Assembly (NCBI RefSeq): GCF_003675875.1
Contig: NZ_RCDI01000001.1
Span: forward strand, 744,001 to 808,000
DNA length: 64,000 nucleotides
Direction of reading: 5' to 3'
Origin: Halostella limicola
GTDB lineage: Archaea > Halobacteriota > Halobacteria > Halobacteriales > Natronoarchaeaceae
The notes below the pieces were generated by a model. The model worked only from the letters and a program-made list of their open reading frames with translations, had not been told where the DNA came from and made no database searches. The first letter of the stretch is position 1; each line of letters starts with the position of its first letter. The position numbers and the translations under genes were made by a program. This document shows, piece by piece, positions 34,957-43,613 of this stretch.

Positions 34957-35744
34957 TCTGCCACCCCCTTCTCGCGGAGCATGTCAGCCAGCTGTCCGGC
35001 CTCTTCCTCGGGGCTGCCCTCGAAGTACGTGGCGTCGCTCTCGGTCTCCGGTTCGTACATGTCCGTCAGGCGTAGTTCGCTCTCGACGTCCTCGGCGGAG
35101 AGGCCGAGGTCGGAGAGGTCCTTCGGGGCGATCTCCTTGCTCTGGGCCTGCCGGATGCCGCGCAGGCTCGCGTAGCGGGGCTCGTTGATACCGGTCTGGA
35201 TGGTCAGCACCGCGGGGGTCTCCACGTCGGTCACCTCGTCGACGCCGCCCTCCAGTTCGCGGTGGACGTGGGCGACGCCCTCGTCGACGTCGAGGTCGAG
35301 GTGGTTGACGACGGCCGCCCACTCGAAGCCGATGGCGTCGGCGAGCGCCACGCCGGTCGCGCCGAACGCGTCGTCGCCGGCCTGGACGCCCGACAGCACG
35401 AGGTCCGGGTCCTCCTCCTCGACAACCGCTTCGAGCAGACGTACCTTCGCGCCGACGTCGAGCAGGTCGATGTCCTCGAGCGCCTCGTCCCACACGCGGA
35501 CGGCGCGGTCGGCGCCTTTCGCCAGCGCCATCCGGATGGTCTCCTCGCTGCGCTCCGGACCGATGGTGACCGCCACCACCTCGACGTCGTCCACGTTCTC
35601 GCTGATCTGTACGCCCTCCTCGACGGCGTAGTCGTCCCACTCGTTGAGGTCGTAGTTGAGGTACTGCGATCCGATCTCCGTTCCCTCTATTTCGAAGTCG
35701 TCCTCGACTTCGGCGACCTCCTTGACCGTTACGAGAACTTTCAT
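34953..35744 (-). CDS. etfB: Electron transfer flavoprotein subunit beta
   Basis: A 263-residue EtfB, slightly longer than the bacterial norm (about 250). It has KVLVTVKEVAEVEDDFE, NEWDDYAVEEGVQI, VAVTIGPERSEETIRMALAKGADRAVRVWD (AMP/flavin domain) and the recognition-loop region TIQTGINEPRYASLRGIRQAQSKEI. It is the first gene of etfBA. A TATA-like box (minus strand) about 30 nt upstream of the ATG supports this start and a leaderless or near-leaderless message. Confidence 0.95.
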   Translation of the reverse strand: MKVLVTVKEVAEVEDDFEIEGTEIGSQYLNYDLNEWDDYAVEEGVQISENVDDVEVVAVTIGPERSEETIRMALAKGADRAVRVWDEALEDIDLLDVGAKVRLLEAVVEEEDPDLVLSGVQAGDDAFGATGVALADAIGFEWAAVVNHLDLDVDEGVAHVHRELEGGVDEVTDVETPAVLTIQTGINEPRYASLRGIRQAQSKEIAPKDLSDLGLSAEDVESELRLTDMYEPETESDATYFEGSPEEEAGQLADMLREKGVAE

Positions 35745-35770
35745 CGTTGTTCAGGTTCCACCGGATCTGA

Positions 35771-35778
35771 GATAAACG
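35771..35778 (-). promoter_or_regulatory. TATA element of etfBA
   Basis: GATAAACG on the plus strand (CGTTTATC on minus) lies 27-34 nt upstream of the etfB ATG. Confidence 0.5.
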
Positions 35779-35835
35779 TTTTTGAAACGTGGTGGCACGC
35801 AAGAAGGATTTCCGCGCCCTCGGGCGGCGAGTCGG

Positions 35836-37035
35836 TCACTCGTCGTCGCCGATGTCGGTGTCGGGCAGCGTGATGAGGTTCTCGCGACCGATCCGAAGCT
35901 TGTCGATCTGGTCGTCCTCGTCCATCGAGGACAGCAGCTGCGACACCTTCGCGTTCGACCACCCCGTCTCCTTGACGATGTTGGCCTGCTTCATCCGCCC
36001 GCCGTTTGCCTCGAGCAGGCGGGTGACCCGCTCCTCGTCGGAGAGGAGCGTCTCGTCGATCTCGTCGTCCTCGTCCGGTGACTCGGCCGCATCGTCTTCC
36101 TCGTCGTTCTCGTCCACCGTCTCTGTTGCCGCCGCGGCCGTCGGCTCCTCGATGTGGTCGGTGGTCGTCGTCTCCGGGTGCGACCTGACCGGCGCGTCCC
36201 CTCCGACCTCCGTCTGGCGCCGCGCGAGCAGGTAGCCGCCGGTGCCGACGGCGACGACGAGCGCGGCGATACCGACGCCGAGCAGCGCCATCGGAAGCGG
36301 ATCGTCGGGGTCGATCGACGGGCCGGTCCCGCCGTTCTGGGCGCTGTAGCCGATGGTGATCTCGTTGTCGGCGAAGTCGTACGGCCCGTCCCACCGGATG
36401 GTGCCGTTCTCGTGGCCCCGCGGCGCGGTGTACGGGAGGTAACCGTCGGGGGCGTTGATGACCAGCCGCTGGCCGGCGTCGAGGGAGGGGAGCCACGTCC
36501 CGCCGGTCCCGTTGAACGCGTCGCCGACGACGATCCTGTCGCCGCCGTCCTCGACTTTGGCGAAGTTCGTCCAGGTGAAGCTGACGGTGATGACGCCCGT
36601 GTCGTTCTCTATCCGACCGCCGTACTCGACGTCCTCGAGCGCCATCTCCCGGTCCGTCATCGCGTCGGAGTCGTTGACGTACCGGCTGAACTCCCTCGCG
36701 GTGATCGGGGGACGGTCCTCCCCGTTCACGATGGCGTCCCGGTACTCCCGGAACGCCCGCGTCTCGTTCTCGCTGTCGAGGTGCTCGCGGAACTCGATCG
36801 TCCAGCGGGCGTCGCCATCGGCGGTGACGTTGACCCGCATCACCACGCCGGGATCCGCGTTCTGAACTGCGTCGGTGAGAACCGGGTCGGCGGTCGGATT
36901 CAGAGGGCTACTATCACCGACAGCGGCCGCTGCGGGGGGCGTCCCGCCGACAGTCGCCGCGGCGGAGGCCGCGCCGACGGGGGCGAGAACAAGGAAGACG
37001 AGGAGGGCGAGCGAGACGGCGGCGCGTGACCGCAT
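35836..37035 (-). CDS. Membrane-anchored winged-helix regulator with extracellular sensor domain
   Basis: A 399-residue type I membrane protein. Residues 1-27 are a signal peptide. Residues about 40-255 are an exported beta-rich domain (WTIEFREHLDSENETRAFREYRDAI, VTVSFTWTNFAKVEDGGDRI, ITIGYSAQ). One helix at about 263-285 (ALLGVGIAALVVAVGTGGYLLA) crosses the membrane, and after an acidic linker, residues about 330-390 form a winged helix (RVTRLLEANGGRMKQANIVKETGWSNAKVSQLLSSM). It should sense an outer signal and bind DNA directly. This layout is common in haloarchaea (DUF7345/DUF7343-type names). A perfect 12-bp palindrome lies just upstream of its start. Confidence 0.78.
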   Translation of the reverse strand: MRSRAAVSLALLVFLVLAPVGAASAAATVGGTPPAAAAVGDSSPLNPTADPVLTDAVQNADPGVVMRVNVTADGDARWTIEFREHLDSENETRAFREYRDAIVNGEDRPPITAREFSRYVNDSDAMTDREMALEDVEYGGRIENDTGVITVSFTWTNFAKVEDGGDRIVVGDAFNGTGGTWLPSLDAGQRLVINAPDGYLPYTAPRGHENGTIRWDGPYDFADNEITIGYSAQNGGTGPSIDPDDPLPMALLGVGIAALVVAVGTGGYLLARRQTEVGGDAPVRSHPETTTTDHIEEPTAAAATETVDENDEEDDAAESPDEDDEIDETLLSDEERVTRLLEANGGRMKQANIVKETGWSNAKVSQLLSSMDEDDQIDKLRIGRENLITLPDTDIGDDE

Positions 37036-37072
37036 ACGTCTTCCCTCGACACTCAGTGGGCAAAATGTTTTC

Positions 37073-37084
37073 TATCGGCCGATA
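37073..37084. promoter_or_regulatory. Perfect palindrome TATCGGCCGATA upstream of the winged-helix gene
   Basis: A 12-bp perfect palindrome 38-49 nt upstream of the regulator's ATG, overlapping TATA-like sequence (TTTTATCGG on the minus strand). A plausible operator for autoregulation or for control of the divergent secreted-protein gene. Confidence 0.4.
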
Positions 37085-37221
37085 AAACGTCAGACGCGGC
37101 TTTGAACGGTTTTCGGGCCGCTCATGCGTTCGTTTTCGCGTTTGGCCTCGCCTTACGCGCTCCCCCGGTCGGCCCCGCCGCGCCGACCGGTTTTTGTATC
37201 AGTAACCTGTACGCACTCCCG

Positions 37222-38451
37222 ATGAAGCGACTCACGGTTATTGCCCTGGTGGTTCTCCTCGCGGCCCCCGTTCAGGGGCTCGCGGTTCCCGCCAACGCGG
37301 CCGACCCCGCAGGGGCCGACGCGGCTGACCCCGCCGGTACTGACGTGGCGCCTGCGGCGGCCGCGTCCCCCCAGGCGGACGAATCGAACACGACGTCGCG
37401 ACTGACCGTCTCCGGCGACGTCGTCACGAGTCGGGCGGCGCCCTCCCACAACCTCGCCGAGACGCTGTCGACGGCGGACGAGCGCATGCGAACGAACTTC
37501 CGGATCCGGACGTTCGAGACGCGACTGTCCGCGGTCAGTTCGACGCAGGCGCGCGCCGCGGTTGCCGACGACGCCCTCGACGACATCGCGGCGCGCACCG
37601 CCGCGCTCAAGCGGACCGAACGGGAGGCCGTCCGGTCGTTTGCCGACGGGAACATCACCGAGACGCGGCTGCTGCGCACGCTCGCGAGCATCGACGCCCG
37701 CTCCGAGCTGCTCGATAACGCGGTCAGCGAACACCGGCGCGTGTCGTCCTCGATCGCCGGCTACTCGGCGTCGGACCGGCGGCAGGCGATATCGGTCGAA
37801 CTGGAGATGCTCCAGACGCCCGTTCGGAGCGAGCTCCGGGAGTCGTTCAGCGGCGGCGACGGGGCCGCCGTCGCGTACGTCGACGCTTCGCGGGACGGCG
37901 TCGTCGTCGAGACGCTCGGCGACGAGAACTACTACCGCGAGGCCGTGCGCTACGACAACCGAAACGACAACGCGACGGACTCGTTCGACGGCGACGCGGC
38001 CTCCGTCCTCGGCTACGTCGAGGACCTCTACGGCTGGGCGTCCGACAACAAGCGGGGCGAGGTGCGACTCGCCGGCATCTACGACGGCCGCTGGCGAGTG
38101 ACCGTCCCGCACGACCAGGGCGAGCTCACGACGTACATCGACGGCAACACTCGCTCGGTCTTCCGGGAGGTCCAAACCCTCCAGTTGAACCGGCTGCCCC
38201 ACTCGAACACGATCAGGACGACCGGCGACGAGATCAACGTGACGATCAACCAGACGCCCCACAACGGCCCGGTCAAGATCCAGATCACCGACGGCGCGGG
38301 CCAGCCGGTCGCCGCGAGCGTGTCGATCAACGACGACGCGATCGGTCGCACCGGGGACGACGGAACGGTGTGGACGCTGGAGCCGCGGTCGCACTACCTC
38401 GTCTCCGTCTCCACCGGCGGCGAGACGGTGAACACGACCGTCCGTCCGTAG
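37222..38451 (+). CDS. Secreted haloarchaeal protein, DUF7096-like
   Basis: A 409-residue exported protein. The ATG at 37222 gives a clear signal peptide (MKRLTVIALVVLLAAPVQG). Residues 30-60 are Ala/Pro/Asp-rich linker; the middle is helical (ERMRTNFRIRTFETRLSAV, ARTAALKRTEREAVRSFADGNITETRLLRTLASIDARSELL) and the C-terminus is an Ig-like domain (GPVKIQITDGAGQPVAASVSIND). Several NxT/NxS sequons could be N-glycosylated. It is followed 44 bp later by a pilin-like gene, so the two may form an envelope operon, divergent from the membrane winged-helix regulator. Function unknown. Confidence 0.68.
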   Translation: MKRLTVIALVVLLAAPVQGLAVPANAADPAGADAADPAGTDVAPAAAASPQADESNTTSRLTVSGDVVTSRAAPSHNLAETLSTADERMRTNFRIRTFETRLSAVSSTQARAAVADDALDDIAARTAALKRTEREAVRSFADGNITETRLLRTLASIDARSELLDNAVSEHRRVSSSIAGYSASDRRQAISVELEMLQTPVRSELRESFSGGDGAAVAYVDASRDGVVVETLGDENYYREAVRYDNRNDNATDSFDGDAASVLGYVEDLYGWASDNKRGEVRLAGIYDGRWRVTVPHDQGELTTYIDGNTRSVFREVQTLQLNRLPHSNTIRTTGDEINVTINQTPHNGPVKIQITDGAGQPVAASVSINDDAIGRTGDDGTVWTLEPRSHYLVSVSTGGETVNTTVRP

Positions 38452-38495
38452 GACCGCCCCGGTGTTTTTCAGGGAAGCCGCACTGAACCGGCGGC

Positions 38496-38966
38496 GTGTT
38501 AACTCGCGTCCGCGCCCTCTCGCCGGTCGTCGGCATCGTTCTCATGCTCGTCTGCACCGTCGTCCTCGGGAGCGCCGTCGCCCTGACCGCCGCGACTGCG
38601 CCGACCGATCCGACGCCGACGGCAGCCGTGGCGGTCGACGCCGACCCCGGCGACGACCGCATCGCGCTCACCCACCGCGGCGGCGACGTCCTCGACGTCC
38701 GCGACCTCGCCCTCCGCGTCACCGTCGCGGGCGAGCCGCTCGACAGGCAGCCGCCCGTGCCCTTCTTCTCCGCTTCGGGGTTCGACCCCGGACCGACCGG
38801 GCCGTTCAACCTCGCGGCCGATCCCGAGTGGCGGGCGGGCGAAACGGCGAGCTTCCGGGTCGCGGGGACGAACGACCCCGGGATCGAACCGGGCGATCGC
38901 GTTCGCGTCGTCGTCTCGGTCGACGGCGGGCGCGTCGCCTCGGCTGAGACGACGGCGCGGAACTGA
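38496..38966 (+). CDS. Type IV pilin-like protein (archaeal PilA / DUF1628 type)
   Basis: A 156-residue protein starting with GTG. The N-terminus RALSPVVGIVLMLVCTVVLGSAVA is a class III prepilin signal: short basic leader, then the hydrophobic helix that packs in the filament core. The rest is a beta-rich domain (RIALTHRGGDVLDVRDLALRVTVAGEPL, FRVAGTNDPGIEPGDRVRVVVSVDG), typical of haloarchaeal PilA proteins that form adhesion pili. Cleavage by PibD is expected just before or within the LSP motif. Its partner ATPase and membrane platform are not in this window, as is usual for scattered haloarchaeal pilins. Confidence 0.78.
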   Translation: MLTRVRALSPVVGIVLMLVCTVVLGSAVALTAATAPTDPTPTAAVAVDADPGDDRIALTHRGGDVLDVRDLALRVTVAGEPLDRQPPVPFFSASGFDPGPTGPFNLAADPEWRAGETASFRVAGTNDPGIEPGDRVRVVVSVDGGRVASAETTARN

Positions 38967-39085
38967 AGGTGGACGACGCTGCCGGCCAGCCGCCGGCGGT
39001 CGGCGATCCCGTGACGGCGGTGTGGATCGCGGTGCGAGAAGTGATCGGGGGAGAACAGCGACGCTATCGGGAGCGGACCGTGTCG

Positions 39086-39709
39086 CTACTCCGGGACGCG
39101 GGCGACGGTCGTGATGGCTACCTCGGGGTTGTAGGCGGGACCCATCAGCCGGTGTTCGATCTCCTCGTAGCCCGCCTCGATGAACATTCGGTCAGCCTCC
39201 TCGGCGTCGTAAAACAGCATGATGCTGTCGGCGAGGCGCTGCATGATCCCGCTTTCGGGATAGTTCGGCCCGACGATGAGTACCTGCCCGCCGGGCTTCG
39301 TGATCCGGCGGATCTCCCGGAGCGCGCGGACGGGGTGGGGCCAGTACTCGATCGAGCCCGAGGACCAGACGACGTCGAAGCTGTCGGTTTTGAACGGCAA
39401 CCGCTCCGCGTCGCCGCGGTAGAACCGCACCGGGCCGTCGTTCTTCCCGAACTTCGCCCACGCCTTCTGCATCTGGTGGACGCTCTGGTCCAGCCCGTGG
39501 ACCTCGTCGACGTGGTCGAGCAGCCCCTCCGTGGCGAACCCGGTGCCACAGCCCACGTCGAGGACGCGGTCGTCGGCGTCGATGTCGAGCATCCCGAGCG
39601 CCTCCGTGCGCATCGCTTCGTTCCAGATGAACGGGTTGATCTGGTCGTACACCTTCGAGAGGTACTTGTAGAACAGCCGTGCGCGGGCCTTGTTCTCGAG
39701 GATACCCAT
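39086..39709 (-). CDS. Class I SAM-dependent methyltransferase (UbiE/quinone-methyltransferase-like)
   Basis: A 207-residue methyltransferase. Motif I is VLDVGCGTGFATEGLL (about residues 49-64), followed by VHGLDQS, DAERLPF and FDVVWSSGSIEYWPHPVRALREIRRITKPGGQVLIVGP. The N-terminus (RLFYKYLSKVYDQINPF) resembles quinone and tocopherol-type methyltransferases that act on membrane rings. Menaquinone methylation is a reasonable guess, but other lipid substrates are possible. It is divergent from the ATP synthase operon, a setting also seen in other haloarchaea as far as I recall. Confidence 0.78.
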   Translation of the reverse strand: MGILENKARARLFYKYLSKVYDQINPFIWNEAMRTEALGMLDIDADDRVLDVGCGTGFATEGLLDHVDEVHGLDQSVHQMQKAWAKFGKNDGPVRFYRGDAERLPFKTDSFDVVWSSGSIEYWPHPVRALREIRRITKPGGQVLIVGPNYPESGIMQRLADSIMLFYDAEEADRMFIEAGYEEIEHRLMGPAYNPEVAITTVARVPE

Positions 39710-39792
39710 CGGTCGGGAGTTCGGACGCCCCCCAAATAACCCTGCTGTTTGGCACGTAGCGCGCCAGCGCCGTCGAATCCTTTCGCAACTAC

Positions 39793-39799
39793 CTTATAG
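39793..39799 (+). promoter_or_regulatory. TATA element of the ATP synthase operon
   Basis: CTTATAG lies 31-37 nt before the atpH ATG, giving a very short leader. Confidence 0.55.
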
Positions 39800-39829
39800 A
39801 CGCTTCTGCAAACCACGCCTGCTAACAGT

Positions 39830-40162
39830 ATGCCGAGGCCAGAGGTTCTCGAACAGATCAAAGACGTCGAACAGGAGGCGGACGAAATCGTCGCGCTGGC
39901 CGAGGACGAGCGCGAGGAGCGCATCGCCGAGGCGCGCGAGGAAGCAGAGGAGATCCGCCAAGAAGCAGCGGCCGAGGCGCGCGAGCTACGCGAACAGCGA
40001 CTCGAAGAAGCCCGCGAGGAGATCGACGCCGAGCGCGAGGAGATCCTCGAGGCGAGGGCCGAAGAGCGCGAGGAGCTCGTCGAACGCGCCGAGTTCAGGG
40101 AGGAAGAGGTGATAGAGTACGTCGTCGACACGTTCAAGGAGGCGGTGCATGCTCAGACCTGA
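39830..40162 (+). CDS. atpH: A-type ATP synthase subunit H (peripheral stalk)
   Basis: A 110-residue, highly charged coiled-coil protein: long runs of Glu/Arg heptads (ERIAEAREEAEEIRQEAAAEAREL and so on) with no hydrophobic segment. With subunit E it forms the peripheral stalk that holds the catalytic head against the rotor. Its ATG lies about 35 nt behind a TATA box, so it starts the operon. The 3' end overlaps atpI by 14 bp, suggesting coupled translation. Confidence 0.9.
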   Translation: MPRPEVLEQIKDVEQEADEIVALAEDEREERIAEAREEAEEIRQEAAAEARELREQRLEEAREEIDAEREEILEARAEEREELVERAEFREEEVIEYVVDTFKEAVHAQT

Positions 40163-42362
40163 GCAGATGAGCAAAGTGTCCGTGACGGGCTCGAAGGCCG
40201 TCATGGACGACGTCATCGAGGCGGCCCACGACCTCCATCTCCTCCATCTCAGCGATTACGACGGGTCGTGGGAGGGCTTCGAGAACGGCGACCCGATCGA
40301 GGGCGCCGAGGAGGCCTCCGAGAAGCTCGTCACGGTGCGCTCGCTGGAGAGCATCCTCGACGTCGACGAGGACGACGCCGGCCCGAGCCGCATCGTCACC
40401 GACGAGGCGATCGAGTCCGAACTCGAGGAGGTCCGCCAGGAGGCGAACGAACTGGACGACCGCCTCGACGAGATCGACGACGACCTCCGCTCGGTCGAGG
40501 AGGAGATCGACTCGATCGAACCGTTCGCCGATCTGGGCATCGATCTCGACCTGCTCTCGGGCTACGACACCCTTCAGGTCGCGGTCGGCGAGGGCGACGA
40601 GGACGAGATCGCCGCCGCGCTCGCTGCGTCCGACGAGGTCGACGAGTACGAGACGTTCTCCGGCGACCGGACCGTCGCCGCCTTCGTCTATCCGACGGCC
40701 GACGCCGGCGAGGACGCCCTCGAAGACGCGCTCGTCGGGGTCGACTTCGCCCGCATCGAGGTCCCCGACGCGGAGGGCAGTCCCGAGGAGTACGTCGAGG
40801 AGCTCCGCCACGAGCGCCAGCAGCTGGAGTCCCGGCGTGACTCCGTCGAGGGCGACCTCGAGAAGCTCCGCCTCGACGCCGCCGGCTTCCTGCTGGCCGC
40901 CGAGGAGAAGCTCACCATCGACGTGCAGAAGCGCGAGGCGCCGCTCCAGTTCGCGACGACCGAGAACAGCTTCATCGCCGAGGGCTGGGTCCCGACCGAG
41001 CGGTTCCCCGACCTCGAGGCCGCGCTCGAACAGGCCGTCGGCGACCGCGTCGAGGTCGACGAGCTCGAGCGCGCCGACTACCACGAGGGCCACCCGACGC
41101 ACTCCGAGGAAGTGTCCGAGTCCGGCGGCGCGGCCCCGGGCGACGGCGCGGAGGCCGTCACCGACGGCGGGACAGCCGTCACCGTCGACGACGAACCGCC
41201 GGTCATTCAGAGCAACGAGGGGGCGGTGAAGCCGTTCGAGTTCCTCCTCACGATGATCAACCGGCCGAAGTACACGGAACTCGACCCGACGTTCGTCCTC
41301 TTTCTCACGTTCCCGGCGTTCTTCGGGTACATGATCGGGGACCTCGGCTACGGGCTCCTCTATCTCGGCGCGGGCTACCTGCTGTACAGCCGCTTCGAGG
41401 AGGACGTCTTCCGCAGCCTCGGCGCTATCGGTATGTGGATCGGCGGATTCACGGCGCTGTTCGGTATCCTCTACGGCGAGATATTCGGACTGCACGTGCT
41501 CGGTGAGGTCCTCTTCGGCGGCTCGCCGCCGATGCACAAGGGCCTCCAGCCGCACTACTCCGCGTACGGCCAGACCTGGCTGATCGTCAGCGTCCTGCTC
41601 GGCCTGCTCCACCTGACCGTGGGGTACGCGTTCGGGTTCGTCAACGACCTCGACCACGGCTTCGTCGACGCCTACCTCGAGAACGGTTCGTGGGCGACGC
41701 TGATGGTCGGCGTCTGGATCTGGATCTTCAGCCGACACGCGAGCGGTCCCAAGCCCGACTTCCTCTTCGAGGTGCTCGGCGGCGACCACGCCGCGTACGA
41801 CCTCGGGTTCACCGGGCTGCCCGCCGAGATCGGCCTCTACGTCGGGCTGCCCCTCGCCGCGATCGGCTTCCTGACGATGGTCTACGGCGAGATCCAGCAC
41901 TTCGGGGTCGCTATCGGGACGCTCGTCGGCTTCCTGGAGAGCTTCAGCGTCCTCGGCGACGTGCTCTCCTACCTCCGGATCGCCGCGGTGATCCTCGCGA
42001 AGGCAGGGATGGCGTTCGTCGTCAACCTCCTGTTCTTCGGCGTGTACGTCACCGGCGAGGAGGGCGACCAGTCCTGGCACTTCGCCACCGGCCACATGCC
42101 GGAAGAGGGCGCGATGTATCACGGCCACGAGGTCACCGAGATCATGTTCGGCGGCCTGCTCCACGGCGGCGTGGCATCGGTGCTCGCCGGCGTGCTCATC
42201 TTCGTGGTCGGCCACATCATCGTCCTGCTGCTCGGCATCACCAGCGCCGGCCTGCAGGGGGTCCGTCTCGAGTACGTCGAGTTCTTCGACAAGTTCTACG
42301 AGGGCGGCGGCCGCGTGTTCGAGCCGTTCGGCTACGACCGCGAACACACCGCCGAGGACTGA
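40149..42362 (+). CDS. atpI: A-type ATP synthase subunit I (a subunit, proton/ion channel)
   Basis: A 737-residue protein. The cytoplasmic N-terminal half (residues 1-360) has coiled-coil stretches and an acidic Gly/Ala insert near 315-345. The membrane half has about eight helices, with FLTFPAFFGYMIGDLGYGLLY, the essential Arg in GDVLSYLRIAAVILAKAGMAF and the closing LQGVRLEYVEFFDKFYEGGGRVFEPF. It forms the ion half-channels against the c-ring and links the stator to the membrane. Start at the ATG overlapping atpH; a second ATG a few codons on is also possible. Confidence 0.95.
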   Translation: MLRPEQMSKVSVTGSKAVMDDVIEAAHDLHLLHLSDYDGSWEGFENGDPIEGAEEASEKLVTVRSLESILDVDEDDAGPSRIVTDEAIESELEEVRQEANELDDRLDEIDDDLRSVEEEIDSIEPFADLGIDLDLLSGYDTLQVAVGEGDEDEIAAALAASDEVDEYETFSGDRTVAAFVYPTADAGEDALEDALVGVDFARIEVPDAEGSPEEYVEELRHERQQLESRRDSVEGDLEKLRLDAAGFLLAAEEKLTIDVQKREAPLQFATTENSFIAEGWVPTERFPDLEAALEQAVGDRVEVDELERADYHEGHPTHSEEVSESGGAAPGDGAEAVTDGGTAVTVDDEPPVIQSNEGAVKPFEFLLTMINRPKYTELDPTFVLFLTFPAFFGYMIGDLGYGLLYLGAGYLLYSRFEEDVFRSLGAIGMWIGGFTALFGILYGEIFGLHVLGEVLFGGSPPMHKGLQPHYSAYGQTWLIVSVLLGLLHLTVGYAFGFVNDLDHGFVDAYLENGSWATLMVGVWIWIFSRHASGPKPDFLFEVLGGDHAAYDLGFTGLPAEIGLYVGLPLAAIGFLTMVYGEIQHFGVAIGTLVGFLESFSVLGDVLSYLRIAAVILAKAGMAFVVNLLFFGVYVTGEEGDQSWHFATGHMPEEGAMYHGHEVTEIMFGGLLHGGVASVLAGVLIFVVGHIIVLLLGITSAGLQGVRLEYVEFFDKFYEGGGRVFEPFGYDREHTAED

Positions 42363-42663
42363 CCTCGGCCCCGGATCTCGCTTCCGTTTTCGTTTCGTCG
42401 TTTCCGCTTTTTCGCTTCGTCGTCTCCGCCGACAGCCACCGGCTCGCTGACGACGATTTCCGGCGTTCACGCGGCTTTACCCGCCGTTCGAGTGGTTCGT
42501 GCTTACGTCCCACGGGGCGATAGAAACCGAAACTATAATGCCCGTAGAACCTACCGGAGAACGGTCTAGACGGCCGAACGCGGCGGTTTCGTTTGGGAAG
42601 TTTTATGAACACTGGCGGGTGAAGTAGCGCTTGTTCGGTCGCAACTACGAGGTATACGCAAAC
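42363..42663 (+). promoter_or_regulatory. Spacer with pyrimidine tract and TATA boxes between atpI and atpK
   Basis: About 300 bp inside the operon. Right after atpI lies a T/C-rich tract (about 42381-42428, several TTTT runs) like a haloarchaeal terminator. Two TATA-like sites follow, AACTATAATG (42531-42540) and GTTTTATGAA (42600-42609), the second about 60 nt before the atpK ATG. This suggests partial termination and a fresh promoter that could raise expression of the c-ring gene. Confidence 0.5.
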
Positions 42664-42951
42664 ATGATTGAGAACTCCCTCGACGTCGCACTTGCAGCGG
42701 AACAACTCAGTAACATCGTCCTGCAGGAAGGTGGACTCCAGGGCAACGCCCAGCCCGGCATTACGTCCGACGGTGCCGCGGCGATCGGTATCGGCCTGGC
42801 CGCCATCGGTGCGGGGTACGCGGAGCGCGGTATCGGCGCCGCGGCCGTCGGCGCACTCGCCGAAGACTCCATCTCCACCGGTATCGGGATCGTCATGACG
42901 GTCCTGCCGGAGACGCTGGTGATCTTCGCGCTGGTCGCGCTCTTCGTCTAA
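42664..42951 (+). CDS. atpK: A-type ATP synthase subunit K (c-ring proteolipid)
   Basis: A 95-residue proteolipid with one c-type hairpin: helix 1 AAAIGIGLAAIGAGYAERGIGAAAVGALAED and helix 2 GIGIVMTVLPETLVIFALVALFV. The ion-binding carboxylate is Glu83 in LPETLVIF. Residues 1-35 are a longer N-terminal stretch than in many c subunits. About ten copies form the rotor ring that carries ions past subunit I. I chose the ATG at 42664; a TTG further upstream would add 11 unlikely residues. A promoter of its own lies in the spacer before it. Confidence 0.93.
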   Translation: MIENSLDVALAAEQLSNIVLQEGGLQGNAQPGITSDGAAAIGIGLAAIGAGYAERGIGAAAVGALAEDSISTGIGIVMTVLPETLVIFALVALFV

Positions 42952-42973
42952 ACCGCAGCCCCATTTTCTCACA

Positions 42974-43558
42974 ATGAGTTTGGAAACAGTCGTTGAGGAC
43001 ATCCGAGACGAAGCCCGCGCGCGTGCGGACGAAATTCGCGCCCAGGGTGAAGAGCGCGCTGCGGAGATCGTCTCCGAGGCGGAGGAAGACGCCGAGGAGA
43101 CGCTCGCCGAGGCCGAGGAGCAGGTCGAGGCCGAGATCGAGCAGGAGCGCGAGCAGAAGCTCTCCAGCGCGAAACTCGAGGCCAAGCAGCAGCGCCTCGA
43201 GGCTCGTCGGGGCCTCCTGCAGGAGGTCCGCGAGTCGGTCGAGGCCGAGCTCGCCGACCTCGGCGGCGACCAGCGCGAGGAACTCACGCGGGCCCTGCTC
43301 GACGCCGCGTCCGTCGAGTTCGACGAGGGCGACGACGTACTGGTGTACGCCCGCGAGGACGACGAGGCGCTGGTGACCGGGATCATCGAAGACTACGACG
43401 GCTACGAGTACGCCGGCGAGGTCGACTGCCTCGGCGGCGTCGTCGTCGAGAGCGACCAGAGCAGGGTCCGGGTCAACAACACGTTCGACTCCGTGCTGGC
43501 GGACGTGTGGGAGGACAACCTGAAGGAAATCAGCGCCCGCCTCTTCGAGGAGCAATGA
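42974..43558 (+). CDS. atpE: A-type ATP synthase subunit E (peripheral stalk)
   Basis: A 194-residue protein with an N-terminal coiled coil of Glu/Arg/Ala heptads (about residues 1-85) that pairs with subunit H, and a globular C-terminal domain (VLVYAREDDEALVTGIIEDYDGYEYAGEVDCLGGVVVESDQSRVRVNNTFDSVLADVWEDNLKEISARLFEE), typical of the family. It binds the head and anchors the stator. The ATG lies 22 bp after atpK. Confidence 0.93.
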   Translation: MSLETVVEDIRDEARARADEIRAQGEERAAEIVSEAEEDAEETLAEAEEQVEAEIEQEREQKLSSAKLEAKQQRLEARRGLLQEVRESVEAELADLGGDQREELTRALLDAASVEFDEGDDVLVYAREDDEALVTGIIEDYDGYEYAGEVDCLGGVVVESDQSRVRVNNTFDSVLADVWEDNLKEISARLFEEQ

Positions 43559-43613
43559 CCCACGCCACCGTCACTCGCATCGCCCGACGCCCGTCCTCCG
43601 CGGGGTGGTCAGC

